The notes: generated from the sequence alone by a model not told the origin. A stretch of 5,170 bases of DNA from Spirochaetaceae bacterium (GCA_031278935.1 JAITJK010000260.1:1-5170); one strand, 5' to 3'. Counted from the stretch's first letter, positions 1 to 5,170 are shown. Numbers and translations are program-made.

Positions 1-96
1 ATACTCCCGTCCATCCTCATCACGGGCCTAGCCTGCATCATTCCCGTACGGAGCGCCACGGAGGTGGACCCGGCGATTGTCTTGCGGGGAGAATAA
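1..96 (+). CDS. ABC transporter permease, FtsX/MacB-like, C-terminal fragment
   Basis: This is the 3' end of a gene entering from the left. Frame 1 is open from the first base to a TAA at 94-96 and gives 31 residues. They run from a hydrophobic stretch (ILPSILITGLACII), which looks like the end of the last membrane helix, into PVRSATEVDPAIVLRGE. This matches the usual C-terminus of FtsX/MacB/LolC-type permeases, where the last helix is followed by a short cytoplasmic tail of the form P-x-R-x-A...DP...LR. The next gene, 33 bases downstream, encodes an ATPase of the class that pairs with such permeases, which supports the call. These transporters sit in the inner membrane and use ATP hydrolysis to work on periplasmic substrates by mechanotransmission. 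The substrate cannot be told from this fragment. Confidence 0.72.
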   Translation: MLPSILITGLACIIPVRSATEVDPAIVLRGE

Positions 97-129
97 GCTG
101 CCGGAGCGAAAAGGAGCGCACAAGAAACA

Positions 130-798
130 ATGGATATATTGGCATTACAGGATATTTCAAAAACCTATGGGAGCCTGCACGCCCTGCAACATATCAACCT
201 CCAGGTAAAGCAGGGGGAGTGGCTGGCTATCATGGGCCCTTCGGGGTCCGGGAAAACCACTATGATGAACATCATCGGCTGCATGGATAAGCCTTCCTCG
301 GGGCAGGTGATTCTCGATGGGGTGCGGATTTCCAAGGAGAGTGCGAAAAACCTCACGGCCCTCCGGCGGGATAAAATCGGCCTCATTTTCCAGCAGTTCC
401 ATCTGGTGCAGTACCTTTCGGCCCTAGAAAATGTGATGGTCGCCCAGTATTACCACAGTATGCCCGATGAGCGGGAGGCCCTGGAAGCTCTGGAACGAGT
501 GGGCCTCAAAGACCGGGCCAAGCATCTGCCCGGGCAGCTTTCCGGGGGAGAACAGCAGCGGGTGTGCATTGCCCGGGCCCTGATCAATTACCCCGCCTTG
601 ATTCTGGCGGATGAGCCGACGGGTAATCTGGACGAGGCCAATGAGCAGATCGTCATTGGAATTTTCAAGCAGCTCCACGCTGCGGGAAGTACCATCATCG
701 TCGTAACCCACGATCCGGAAGTAGCCGCCGACGCCCAGCGCACGGTAATCCTGGAACACGGCAGGATCAGCCGGATTGTACAAAACACACAAGGATGA
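130..798 (+). CDS. ABC transporter ATP-binding protein, MacB/LolD family
   Basis: This 222-residue protein is a complete stand-alone nucleotide-binding subunit, close to the usual LolD/MacB-NBD length. Visible motifs, in order: Walker A GPSGSGKTT at 36-44; Q-loop in FQQFHLV at about 87-93; ABC signature LSGGEQQR at 137-144; Walker B LILADEP at 157-163 with catalytic E162; D-loop GNLD at 165-168; H-loop H194. The segments CMDKPSSGQVILDG and FQQFHLVQYLSALENV are characteristic of the LolD/MacB/FtsE subfamily. It should bind the cytoplasmic face of the FtsX-like permease encoded just upstream and power it. An AAGGAG at 111-116 lies 13 bases before the ATG, a somewhat long spacing. Its TGA stop overlaps the ATG at 795, so it is probably translationally coupled to the FMN-binding gene. 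I give no symbol because lolD, macB-like and uncharacterised members cannot be separated by sequence alone. Confidence 0.93.
   Translation: MDILALQDISKTYGSLHALQHINLQVKQGEWLAIMGPSGSGKTTMMNIIGCMDKPSSGQVILDGVRISKESAKNLTALRRDKIGLIFQQFHLVQYLSALENVMVAQYYHSMPDEREALEALERVGLKDRAKHLPGQLSGGEQQRVCIARALINYPALILADEPTGNLDEANEQIVIGIFKQLHAAGSTIIVVTHDPEVAADAQRTVILEHGRISRIVQNTQG
791..795 (+). promoter_or_regulatory. Shine-Dalgarno that favours the 804 start of the FMN-binding gene
   Basis: AAGGA at 791-795 lies inside the last codons of the ATPase gene. It is flush against the ATG at 795, which leaves no spacing, but sits 8 bases before the in-frame ATG at 804, a normal distance. This favours 804 as the main start. 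The ATG/TGA overlap at 795-798 could still allow re-initiation at 795. Confidence 0.5.
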
Positions 799-803
799 AC
801 ACT

Positions 804-1274
804 ATGGGGAATCTGAAGGGCCCACGAAACCGGGGGGCGCGGCTTTTATGTAGCCTCCTTCTTTTGAGTATTTTTTCTCTTTTCTCTCTAGTCCGCTGTA
901 CAGAGGAGACCTACCGAGACGGGACCTACACGGGACGGAGCAGTCCCGATGACCGAGGCGCGTACGGAGAGGTCGAGCTTACCCTCGCGGAGGGGAAGGT
1001 CCGCGGCTGCCGCTTTGTTACCTGGCAGAAGGACGGCACGATCAAGGACGAGCAGTACGGGAAGATTAACGGAGAGATTTCCAACCTAGACTATTACGAG
1101 AAGGCCCAGCTGGCGGTCCGGGCCATGGAACACTATGCCGCCCGGTATGTGGAAGTGCAGGACGTGCGGAAGCTGGACCAGGTGGAGGCGGTAAGCGGCG
1201 CCACCATTGCGTATCAGCAATTCATGGAAGCCGTGGAACAGGCCCTAGAGTACGCCCGCGAGGTTGCTCCTTGA
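804..1274 (+). CDS. Exported FMN-binding-domain protein (predicted covalent flavoprotein)
   Basis: The protein has 156 residues from ATG 804, or 159 from ATG 795, which overlaps the ATPase stop. I chose 804 because of the spacing to AAGGA at 791-795. Numbering here is from 804. Residues 1-31 look like a signal sequence: a basic N-region (K5, R8, R10, R13) and a hydrophobic core LLCSLLLLSIFSLFSL at about 14-29. Then comes VRC with C32, which could be a relaxed lipobox, although arginine just before the cysteine is atypical. From residue 37 (YRDGTYTG) the protein reads as an FMN_bind domain, with YGEVELTLAEGKV at about 55-67 and VSGATIAYQQF at about 130-140. In RnfG/NqrC-type proteins the last residue of SGA[TS] receives FMN through a phosphoester bond made by ApbE; here that is T134. 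The likely role is extracytoplasmic electron transfer. The partner and acceptor are unknown. No ApbE gene is visible in the window. Confidence 0.82.
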   Translation: MGNLKGPRNRGARLLCSLLLLSIFSLFSLVRCTEETYRDGTYTGRSSPDDRGAYGEVELTLAEGKVRGCRFVTWQKDGTIKDEQYGKINGEISNLDYYEKAQLAVRAMEHYAARYVEVQDVRKLDQVEAVSGATIAYQQFMEAVEQALEYAREVAP

Positions 1275-1279
1275 GGAGC
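1266..1279 (+). other. Short hairpin spanning the FMN gene stop codon
   Basis: GCTCC (1266-1270) and GGAGC (1275-1279) are perfect inverted repeats around a TTGA loop. The loop contains the TGA stop codon of the FMN-binding gene. The hairpin ends exactly where the larger palindromic element begins at 1280. There is no T-tract directly after it, so it is not a stand-alone intrinsic terminator. It could be chance, or the edge of a compound 3'-end structure. Confidence 0.4.
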
Positions 1280-1362
1280 TACCGTCATTGCGCGGCGCGC
1301 TGAAGCTATCCAGACAAGGCATCCTCCCGCTGGATTGCTTTGTTGTGTTCTCAATGACGGTA
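1280..1362. repeat. Imperfect palindromic element with 11-bp terminal inverted repeats
   Basis: The ends are a perfect 11-bp inverted repeat: TACCGTCATTG at 1280-1290 and CAATGACGGTA at 1352-1362. Inside, AAGCTATCCAG (1303-1313) pairs with CTGGATTGCTT (1330-1340) at 10 of 11 positions. The whole 83 bases therefore fold as a long hairpin with a mismatched middle (about 1291-1302 against 1341-1351) and a 16-base loop. The sequence blocks resemble the dispersed palindromic repeats with a GTCATTGCG...GCAATCC consensus seen in many bacterial genomes, which is recognition from memory and not a search. The element contains no gene. A T-rich stretch (TGTTTTCT, 1363-1370) follows, so on the plus strand it might also end or protect the upstream transcript. 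The disagreement between the inner arms suggests an old, decayed copy. Confidence 0.75.
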
Positions 1363-1366
1363 TGTT

Positions 1367-1380
1367 TTCTGAAATCAGAA
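1367..1380. promoter_or_regulatory. Operator-like palindrome upstream of xseA
   Basis: TTCTGA (1367-1372) and TCAGAA (1375-1380) are perfect inverted 6-bp half-sites separated by AA. The site lies 5 bases after the large palindromic element and about 63 bases before the xseA ATG, upstream of the candidate promoter. The size suits a helix-turn-helix dimer site, but one occurrence of this length can arise by chance, and no regulator gene is nearby. Confidence 0.25.
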
Positions 1381-1404
1381 TCCGGGAGTTCCGTGCCATA
1401 ACCA

Positions 1405-1434
1405 TTGCTCTGACCCGTATAAGTAGCGTATAGT
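1405..1434 (+). promoter_or_regulatory. Weak candidate sigma70-type promoter for xseA-xseB-mutL
   Basis: TTGCTC at 1405-1410 could serve as a -35 box (3 of 6 matches to consensus). TATAGT at 1429-1434 could be the -10 box (5 of 6), with an 18-base spacer. A second possible -10, TATAAG at 1418-1423, lies in the tandem copy CGTATA (1416-1421 and 1427-1432) but has no good -35 box. Use of TATAGT would place the transcript start within a few bases of the xseA ATG at 1444. The gap and the lack of overlap with the upstream genes make a promoter here plausible, but the match is poor. Confidence 0.3.
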
Positions 1435-1443
1435 AAGAACTTC

Positions 1444-2679
1444 ATGGATAAGGCACACTTATTTTCGGTTTCCGAACTCACTGAACGCATACGGGCCAAC
1501 CTGGAAGGGGCCTTTGCGGCTATACACGTCGAGGGGGAGGTTTCCAATTACCGACCTTCCAGTACCGGGCATCTCTATTTCACCCTGAAAGACGCGGGAG
1601 CCGCCATTGGCGCGGTGATGTTCAAAAACCGCCGGCATTCCCTGGGTTTTGAAATCCAAGACGGGATGCTCCTCCGAGCCCGGGGAAGTCTCTCGGTCTA
1701 CGGTCCTCGGGGAACTTATCAGCTGGTCTGTGAAACCCTGGAATTGGCCGGCGCCGGCGCGCTCCTTGCGCTTTTGGAACAGCGGAAACGGGCCCTGGCT
1801 GCGGAAGGGCTGTTTAACTCGGACCGGAAAAAACCCATACCCCGCTTCCCCGCAGTAGTGGCTGTGGTGAGTTCCCCCACCGGCGCGGCGGTCCGGGATA
1901 TTCTCACGGTGTTGCAACGTCGGGCTGCGGGGATTCGAGTGATCATCCTCCCCGCGCCGGTCCAGGGAGCCGAAGCAGCCCCCCGCATAGTCCGGCGCAT
2001 CGAACAGGCCAATGCCTGGCATATCGCCCAGGTGATCATCTTGGGCCGGGGCGGGGGATCCCTGGAAGACCTGCTCCCCTTTTCCGAGGAAACGGTAGTC
2101 CGGGCCGTAGCGGCCTCGCGAATTCCCATTATCAGCGCGGTGGGCCACGAAATCGACTGGGCCTTGAGCGATTTTGCCGCAGACCTCCGGGCCCCTACCC
2201 CCTCGGCGGCGGCGGAACTGGTCAGCGCTAGTTGGGAGGAAACCCGCAAGGCCCTCCGTAGTGCCCAAGACCTCCTGTACCGGACCGTGCAGGTCCGACT
2301 GGAACGGATCCGCCTCTTAGCCAAGCCCTTTAAGCAGGAAGACCTGGAATACCGGTTCCGCGCCATCTTGCAGCCCCGGCTGGTCCGTTTTGACGACGCC
2401 AAAGAAACCCTGCTGGATACCCTCACGGAACGAATCGTGGGCCTGCGCCGCCGCCTGGAACTGGCCCGGCGGAGTCTTGAAGCCGCAAGTCCTGAAGCAA
2501 TGCTGAAACGGGGATTTTCCCTAGTCATCCGGGAGGCTGACGGCAAGCCCCTGCGTCGCGCCGGGGACCTTAGCCTGGGGGATCGGCTCATCATCCGGCC
2601 CTGGGAAGGGCGCGTTACCGCTGAAACCCTGGCCGTAGACCCGGCGGGGCCAGATACCGATACGATGGAGGAAGAATGA
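1444..2679 (+). CDS. xseA: Exodeoxyribonuclease VII large subunit
   Basis: This 411-residue protein is the catalytic large subunit of exonuclease VII, which with several XseB copies degrades single-stranded DNA from either end in the cytoplasm. Residues about 7-100 form the N-terminal OB-fold (FSVSELTERI, VEGEVSNYRPSSTGHLYFTLKD). The exonuclease domain runs from about 122 and includes SSPTGAAVRD (143-152), PAPVQG (170-175), GRGGGSLEDL (201-210) and SAVGHEIDW followed by RAPTPSAAAE. Residues D152, R202, H235 and D238 line up, at a constant offset, with D155, R205, H238 and D241, which are reported as essential in E. coli XseA. A helical stalk region (about 262-345) and the family C-terminal block LKRGFSLV (354-361) follow. 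It is about 45 residues shorter than E. coli XseA; I suspect a shorter stalk. The start is the only in-frame one after a stop at 1420-1422. It has no clear Shine-Dalgarno. The stop overlaps the xseB start (ATGA). Confidence 0.97.
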   Translation: MDKAHLFSVSELTERIRANLEGAFAAIHVEGEVSNYRPSSTGHLYFTLKDAGAAIGAVMFKNRRHSLGFEIQDGMLLRARGSLSVYGPRGTYQLVCETLELAGAGALLALLEQRKRALAAEGLFNSDRKKPIPRFPAVVAVVSSPTGAAVRDILTVLQRRAAGIRVIILPAPVQGAEAAPRIVRRIEQANAWHIAQVIILGRGGGSLEDLLPFSEETVVRAVAASRIPIISAVGHEIDWALSDFAADLRAPTPSAAAELVSASWEETRKALRSAQDLLYRTVQVRLERIRLLAKPFKQEDLEYRFRAILQPRLVRFDDAKETLLDTLTERIVGLRRRLELARRSLEAASPEAMLKRGFSLVIREADGKPLRRAGDLSLGDRLIIRPWEGRVTAETLAVDPAGPDTDTMEEE

Positions 2680-2912
2680 AAAACTTTGAAGAACGCCTAC
2701 AGCGCTTAGAAGCTCTGGGTGATAAGATCCGCAAACCGGATATTTCCTTGGATGAAGCTTTGAAGGCTTTTGAAGAAGGGATCGGTTTAGCCAAGACCTT
2801 GGAAAAGGATCTAGAAAAGGTGGAAAGCCGGATCGAGGTCTTGATGAACAGCCCGGACGCCTCCCCAGCTCAAGAAGCGCCGGACCTGGGGCTCTTCGGG
2901 GAAGGAGACTGA
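2676..2912 (+). CDS. xseB: Exodeoxyribonuclease VII small subunit
   Basis: This 78-residue helical protein is of the usual XseB length. It matches the family pattern throughout: FEERLQRLEAL at 4-14, ISLDEALKAFEEGIGLAK at 23-40, and LEKDLEKVESRIEVL at 42-56. The last 20 residues are a loose, acidic tail. XseB binds the helical stalk of XseA in multiple copies and is needed for exonuclease VII activity. The ATG overlaps the xseA stop by 4 bases. GGAGGA at 2667-2672 lies only 3 bases before it, so translation is probably coupled to xseA, which would help set the subunit ratio. Third codon positions are visibly richer in A and T than in xseA or mutL, perhaps only because the protein is rich in Lys, Glu and Leu. 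mutL starts 4 bases after its stop. Confidence 0.96.
   Translation: MKNFEERLQRLEALGDKIRKPDISLDEALKAFEEGIGLAKTLEKDLEKVESRIEVLMNSPDASPAQEAPDLGLFGEGD
2902..2907 (+). promoter_or_regulatory. Shine-Dalgarno fixing the mutL start at 2917
   Basis: AAGGAG at 2902-2907 lies inside the end of xseB, 9 bases before ATG 2917. No ATG, GTG or TTG occurs in frame in the next ~22 codons. The unusual N-terminal extension of MutL therefore appears to be real and not a mis-called start. Confidence 0.7.
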
Positions 2913-2916
2913 TTCC

Positions 2917-4800
2917 ATGACGGACGCCCAGACCCTGGATTATCCACCCCTGGAAGAAACGGCGCTGGAACCCCGAAGAGATATCCGGCTCCTACCCCCG
3001 GAAGAAGCCCGGAAAATCGCCGCCGGGGAGGTGATTGACCGGCCTGCCGCGCTGGTGCGGGAATTGCTGGATAACGCCATTGACGCGGGGAGCGCCCTCA
3101 TTGAGGTGTTTATCGAGGAAGGGGGAAGCCGCCGTATCGAGGTGATCGACGACGGGGTGGGTATGACCCGGGAAGACCTGTTACTCTGTTGCCAGACCCA
3201 TGCCACTAGCAAGATTCGCTCCATGTCCGACCTGGATCGCTCAGGCACTCTAGGATTCCGGGGTGAAGCCCTGGCTGCGGCTGCGGCGGTTTCCCACCTG
3301 GAAATCCTGACTAGCCTGGACGGGCGGGAAGCCTGGCGGCTGGAGGTCGGCCCTGGAGGCGGGGATCAGCCCCAGATTCAGCAGGCCCGGCGGATTAAGG
3401 GGACCAGCGTCCGGGCTCTGGGTATTTTCGACACCATCCCCGTGCGGAAACGCTTTCTCAAGCGGGAATGGAGTGAAGCGAACCTGTGCAAACAGGCTTT
3501 TATGGACAAAGCTATGGCCTTTCCCCGGCTGGGTTTCCGGTTTACCCAGGATGGTAAACTCAAATGCCTGCTTCCTAAGGCCGCAAGCCTCAAGGAACGC
3601 TTTGCCGCTCTCCTCTTGAACCGTAGGGAGGCGGCTTTTCTCCATGAGATCAAGGCCACTGGAACGGGTTTTTCCATAACCGTGGTCTTGGGGAGTCCCG
3701 CCTTGTCCCGTAATGACCGCAGACAGCAGTATATTTTTGCCAACGGTCGACGGGTACAGGAGTATTCCCTGTTGCAAGCCCTAGAATACGGGGTGCAGGG
3801 CTGGTTTCCCAACAACGCCCATCCGGTAGGGGCCATATTCGTCGATATAAACCCCGCCCTGGCGGATTTCAATATTCATCCGGCTAAAAGGGAGGTGCGC
3901 TTCGCCGACGCCGGGGCCATACACCACACCGTAACCCAGACAATCCGGGATTTTGTCCGGCATCTCAACCGTTCTCAGGAGAGCCCCCGGTTTGAAGACC
4001 CCGCTTTGGCGGAACAGAGCGGTCCCAATAAGGTGGCGGGAGACGAGGTATGGCCCGCCTCCTGGCAAATCCACGCCGATGGAGGGGACGCGGTTCCCCA
4101 CAAACCGGCCTGGGCAAAACCCTACGCCCCCGTCCCGCAGCGGCAAACTGCGGACTTGGCCTTGGAAGCCTTGACCGAGGAAGAGGAAAGCGCCGCAGTG
4201 GACGCCCTTCCCGGAGAATCCCCCACGCCGCCCCAAAGCGCTGCGGAAAATCCACCTCCCTACGGTTTACGGTATGTGGGCCGGGCCTTTGGGTTGTTCA
4301 TTCTCGTGGAACAAGGGCAGAAACTCTTTATGATCGATCAACACGCGGCCCATGAACGGATTCTCTATGAAGAAATGCTTTCCAAACCCATCCCGACTCA
4401 GGAACTCTTAGTGCCCATTCCCTTCACCACCGAAAGTGAGGAAGACGATCGCTTCCTCTCCCGGCATCAGGAGGATTTGGCCCGCTTGGGGGTGATCATT
4501 ACCGGGGAGGGAGGGGCTTTTCGCATCGAAGCCCTTCCCGTGGCCTGGCGGCTGGGAGACGTGGCCACGGTCAAGGCGATCCTGGAGCTGAAACACGCGG
4601 GGGAAGACCTGGCGGAACACTGGGCCGCGACGTTGGTCTGCCATCAAGCCCTGAAAGAGGGGGATTATCTGGACGACCAAAGCGCCCTTTCTCTGGGAGA
4701 AGCGGTCTTAAAGCTTCCCGTGCCTCGCTGTCCCCACGGACGGCCCATCTGGTACGAAGTAAACCGGGAAACCGTCTTTAAGGCGGTCCGGCGCGTCTAG
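2917..4800 (+). CDS. mutL: DNA mismatch repair protein MutL (endonuclease type)
   Basis: This 627-residue protein is a full-length MutL. It links mismatch recognition by MutS to strand incision and excision. The N-terminal GHKL ATPase shows AAGEVIDRP (35-43), RELLDNAIDAG (48-58, with E49 and N53 at the catalytic and metal-binding places), DDGVGM (78-83), TSKI (97-100) and GFRGEAL (113-119). The transducer domain has FANGRRV (274-280) and HPAKREVRF (321-329, with K324). A Pro/Glu-rich linker spans about 352-447. The C-terminal domain carries the endonuclease motif DQHAAHERILYE (474-485), a perfect DQHA(X)2E(X)4E, plus CHQALK (575-580) and CPHGRP (605-610), which help form the metal site. QELLVP (495-500) resembles a beta-clamp-binding motif. 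This set predicts a self-nicking MutL, as in bacteria without MutH. About 22 residues precede the usual family start. It sits 4 bases after xseB. Confidence 0.97.
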   Translation: MTDAQTLDYPPLEETALEPRRDIRLLPPEEARKIAAGEVIDRPAALVRELLDNAIDAGSALIEVFIEEGGSRRIEVIDDGVGMTREDLLLCCQTHATSKIRSMSDLDRSGTLGFRGEALAAAAAVSHLEILTSLDGREAWRLEVGPGGGDQPQIQQARRIKGTSVRALGIFDTIPVRKRFLKREWSEANLCKQAFMDKAMAFPRLGFRFTQDGKLKCLLPKAASLKERFAALLLNRREAAFLHEIKATGTGFSITVVLGSPALSRNDRRQQYIFANGRRVQEYSLLQALEYGVQGWFPNNAHPVGAIFVDINPALADFNIHPAKREVRFADAGAIHHTVTQTIRDFVRHLNRSQESPRFEDPALAEQSGPNKVAGDEVWPASWQIHADGGDAVPHKPAWAKPYAPVPQRQTADLALEALTEEEESAAVDALPGESPTPPQSAAENPPPYGLRYVGRAFGLFILVEQGQKLFMIDQHAAHERILYEEMLSKPIPTQELLVPIPFTTESEEDDRFLSRHQEDLARLGVIITGEGGAFRIEALPVAWRLGDVATVKAILELKHAGEDLAEHWAATLVCHQALKEGDYLDDQSALSLGEAVLKLPVPRCPHGRPIWYEVNRETVFKAVRRV

Positions 4801-4809
4801 GCTGCCGCT

Positions 4810-5170
4810 TCAGAGCTTGTCGATCAGCATGGAACATTTACCCGAGGGTATGGGGAGGGTCTTTTTCTTTTTCCCCAAAATATTGATGGTGAAATAGTAT
4901 AGTTTCTCGCTTTCCATGTGAATTTCCCAGCCCCGGCCGCTCTTATTGGACAAAATGGTGATCATATTTTTCTTTAAGGACAGGTTTTCTACTCCCATGA
5001 TCTCCAGGTTCGGAATAATCCAGTCCACGGTCTTCCGGGGTAGGGAGATGAAAAGGCCCACGATGTTCTCGATGGTCAGGCAAATCGTAGAAAGGGCGTC
5101 ATAGGTGAGGTACTGGACCCGGGGGAAATCCGGGCGCTCAGGCCACCGGGCAGGGCCTTCTTTTAAGGGC
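4810..5170 (-). CDS. Unrecognised protein, C-terminal part (N-terminus beyond window)
   Basis: On the minus strand the frame is open from the right edge to a TGA at 4812-4810, giving about 120 residues. There is a GTG at 5061-5059, but the frame continues upstream without a stop through readable protein (for example RWPERPDFPRVQYLTYDAL), so the true start is probably outside the window. I do not recognise the family. The visible part mixes short hydrophobic runs (ICLTIENIVGLFISL, MITILS) with a region containing RGWEIHMES and YYFTINIL. It ends in a basic tail with a KKKK run and a single cysteine near the end. No membrane helix, signal peptide or catalytic motif is evident, though the N-terminus is missing. 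Its C-terminal half is more A/T-rich than the other genes. It converges on mutL with 9 bases between stops. Confidence 0.7.
   Translation of the reverse strand, partial: PLKEGPARWPERPDFPRVQYLTYDALSTICLTIENIVGLFISLPRKTVDWIIPNLEIMGVENLSLKKNMITILSNKSGRGWEIHMESEKLYYFTINILGKKKKTLPIPSGKCSMLIDKL

Noticed and set aside
97..129. Separate promoter between the permease fragment and the ATPase gene
   Set aside because: The 33-base gap contains only a ribosome-binding site. There is no -35/-10 pair, so the genes are best treated as one transcript.
1280..1362. tRNA, small structured RNA gene or CRISPR unit in the 1275-1443 gap
   Set aside because: There is no cloverleaf or T-loop signature and no repeated spacer arrangement. 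The symmetry is that of one inverted-repeat element.
1747..1758. Perfect 12-base palindrome GCCGGCGCCGGC inside xseA
   Set aside because: It encodes an Ala/Gly run in a GC-rich gene and is best explained by codon use.
1459..2594. Long open frames on the minus strand opposite xseA (269 and 291 residues)
   Set aside because: They lie wholly inside a confidently identified gene, are rich in Arg/Ser/Gly in the manner of antisense frames of GC-rich genes, and show no recognisable motif.
3250..4255. Several minus- and plus-strand frames of 70-175 residues within mutL
   Set aside because: They are shadows of the mutL reading frame with low-complexity composition and no domain or ribosome-site support.
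4801..4809. Bidirectional terminator between mutL and the convergent gene
   Set aside because: The gap is only 9 bases, and I could see no stable GC-rich stem with flanking T-tracts across the two stop codons.
4862..4876. Possible slippery site (T-runs then CCCC on the plus strand; GGGGAAAAAGAAAAAG on the minus strand) in the convergent gene
   Set aside because: The zero-frame codons are GGG AAA AAG AAA AAG, which does not fit the X XXY YYZ pattern. The reading continues sensibly for about 20 residues to a normal stop, so no frameshift is needed.

Overview
The window is a gene-dense stretch of bacterial chromosome. It is moderately GC-rich, with third codon positions mostly G or C in the larger genes. 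It holds two same-strand gene clusters, one repeat-bearing intergenic gap of 169 bases, and a convergent partial gene at the right edge. The organism appears to have a diderm (Gram-negative type) envelope: there is a MacB/LolD-class ABC transporter, a secreted FMN-binding protein, and a MutL of the endonuclease type found in bacteria without MutH. A spirochaete such as a Treponema relative is my best guess. It rests on general resemblance only and I hold it weakly.

Left cluster (1-1274, plus strand): the last 31 residues of an FtsX/MacB-like permease, then its ATPase subunit (130-798), then a small exported FMN-binding-domain protein (804-1274, or from 795). The ATPase stop overlaps the ATG at 795, so the genes are probably translationally coupled. 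The FMN_bind protein carries an SGAT motif of the kind to which ApbE enzymes covalently attach FMN. The cluster therefore pairs a MacB/LolD-type transporter with an extracytoplasmic flavoprotein.

Gap (1275-1443): a 5-bp hairpin spans the stop codon of the FMN gene. It directly abuts an ~83-base imperfect palindromic element with perfect 11-bp ends, which resembles the dispersed 'GTCATTGCG...GCAATCC' repeats of many bacterial genomes. A short operator-like palindrome and a weak candidate promoter follow, and then xseA starts without a recognisable Shine-Dalgarno sequence.

Right cluster (1444-4800, plus strand): xseA and xseB, the two subunits of exonuclease VII, overlap by 4 bases (ATGA). mutL follows 4 bases later. 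MutL has an intact ATPase domain and an intact DQHA(X)2E(X)4E endonuclease motif. The operon thus encodes a strand-nicking mismatch-repair factor together with a single-strand exonuclease, a functionally sensible pairing.

Right edge (4810-5170, minus strand): the C-terminal part of an unrecognised protein, convergent with mutL and only 9 bases from it.

I found no CRISPR array, RNA gene, transposase gene or clearly new defence system. The most notable items are the palindromic element, the flavoprotein/ABC pairing and the xseA-xseB-mutL operon.
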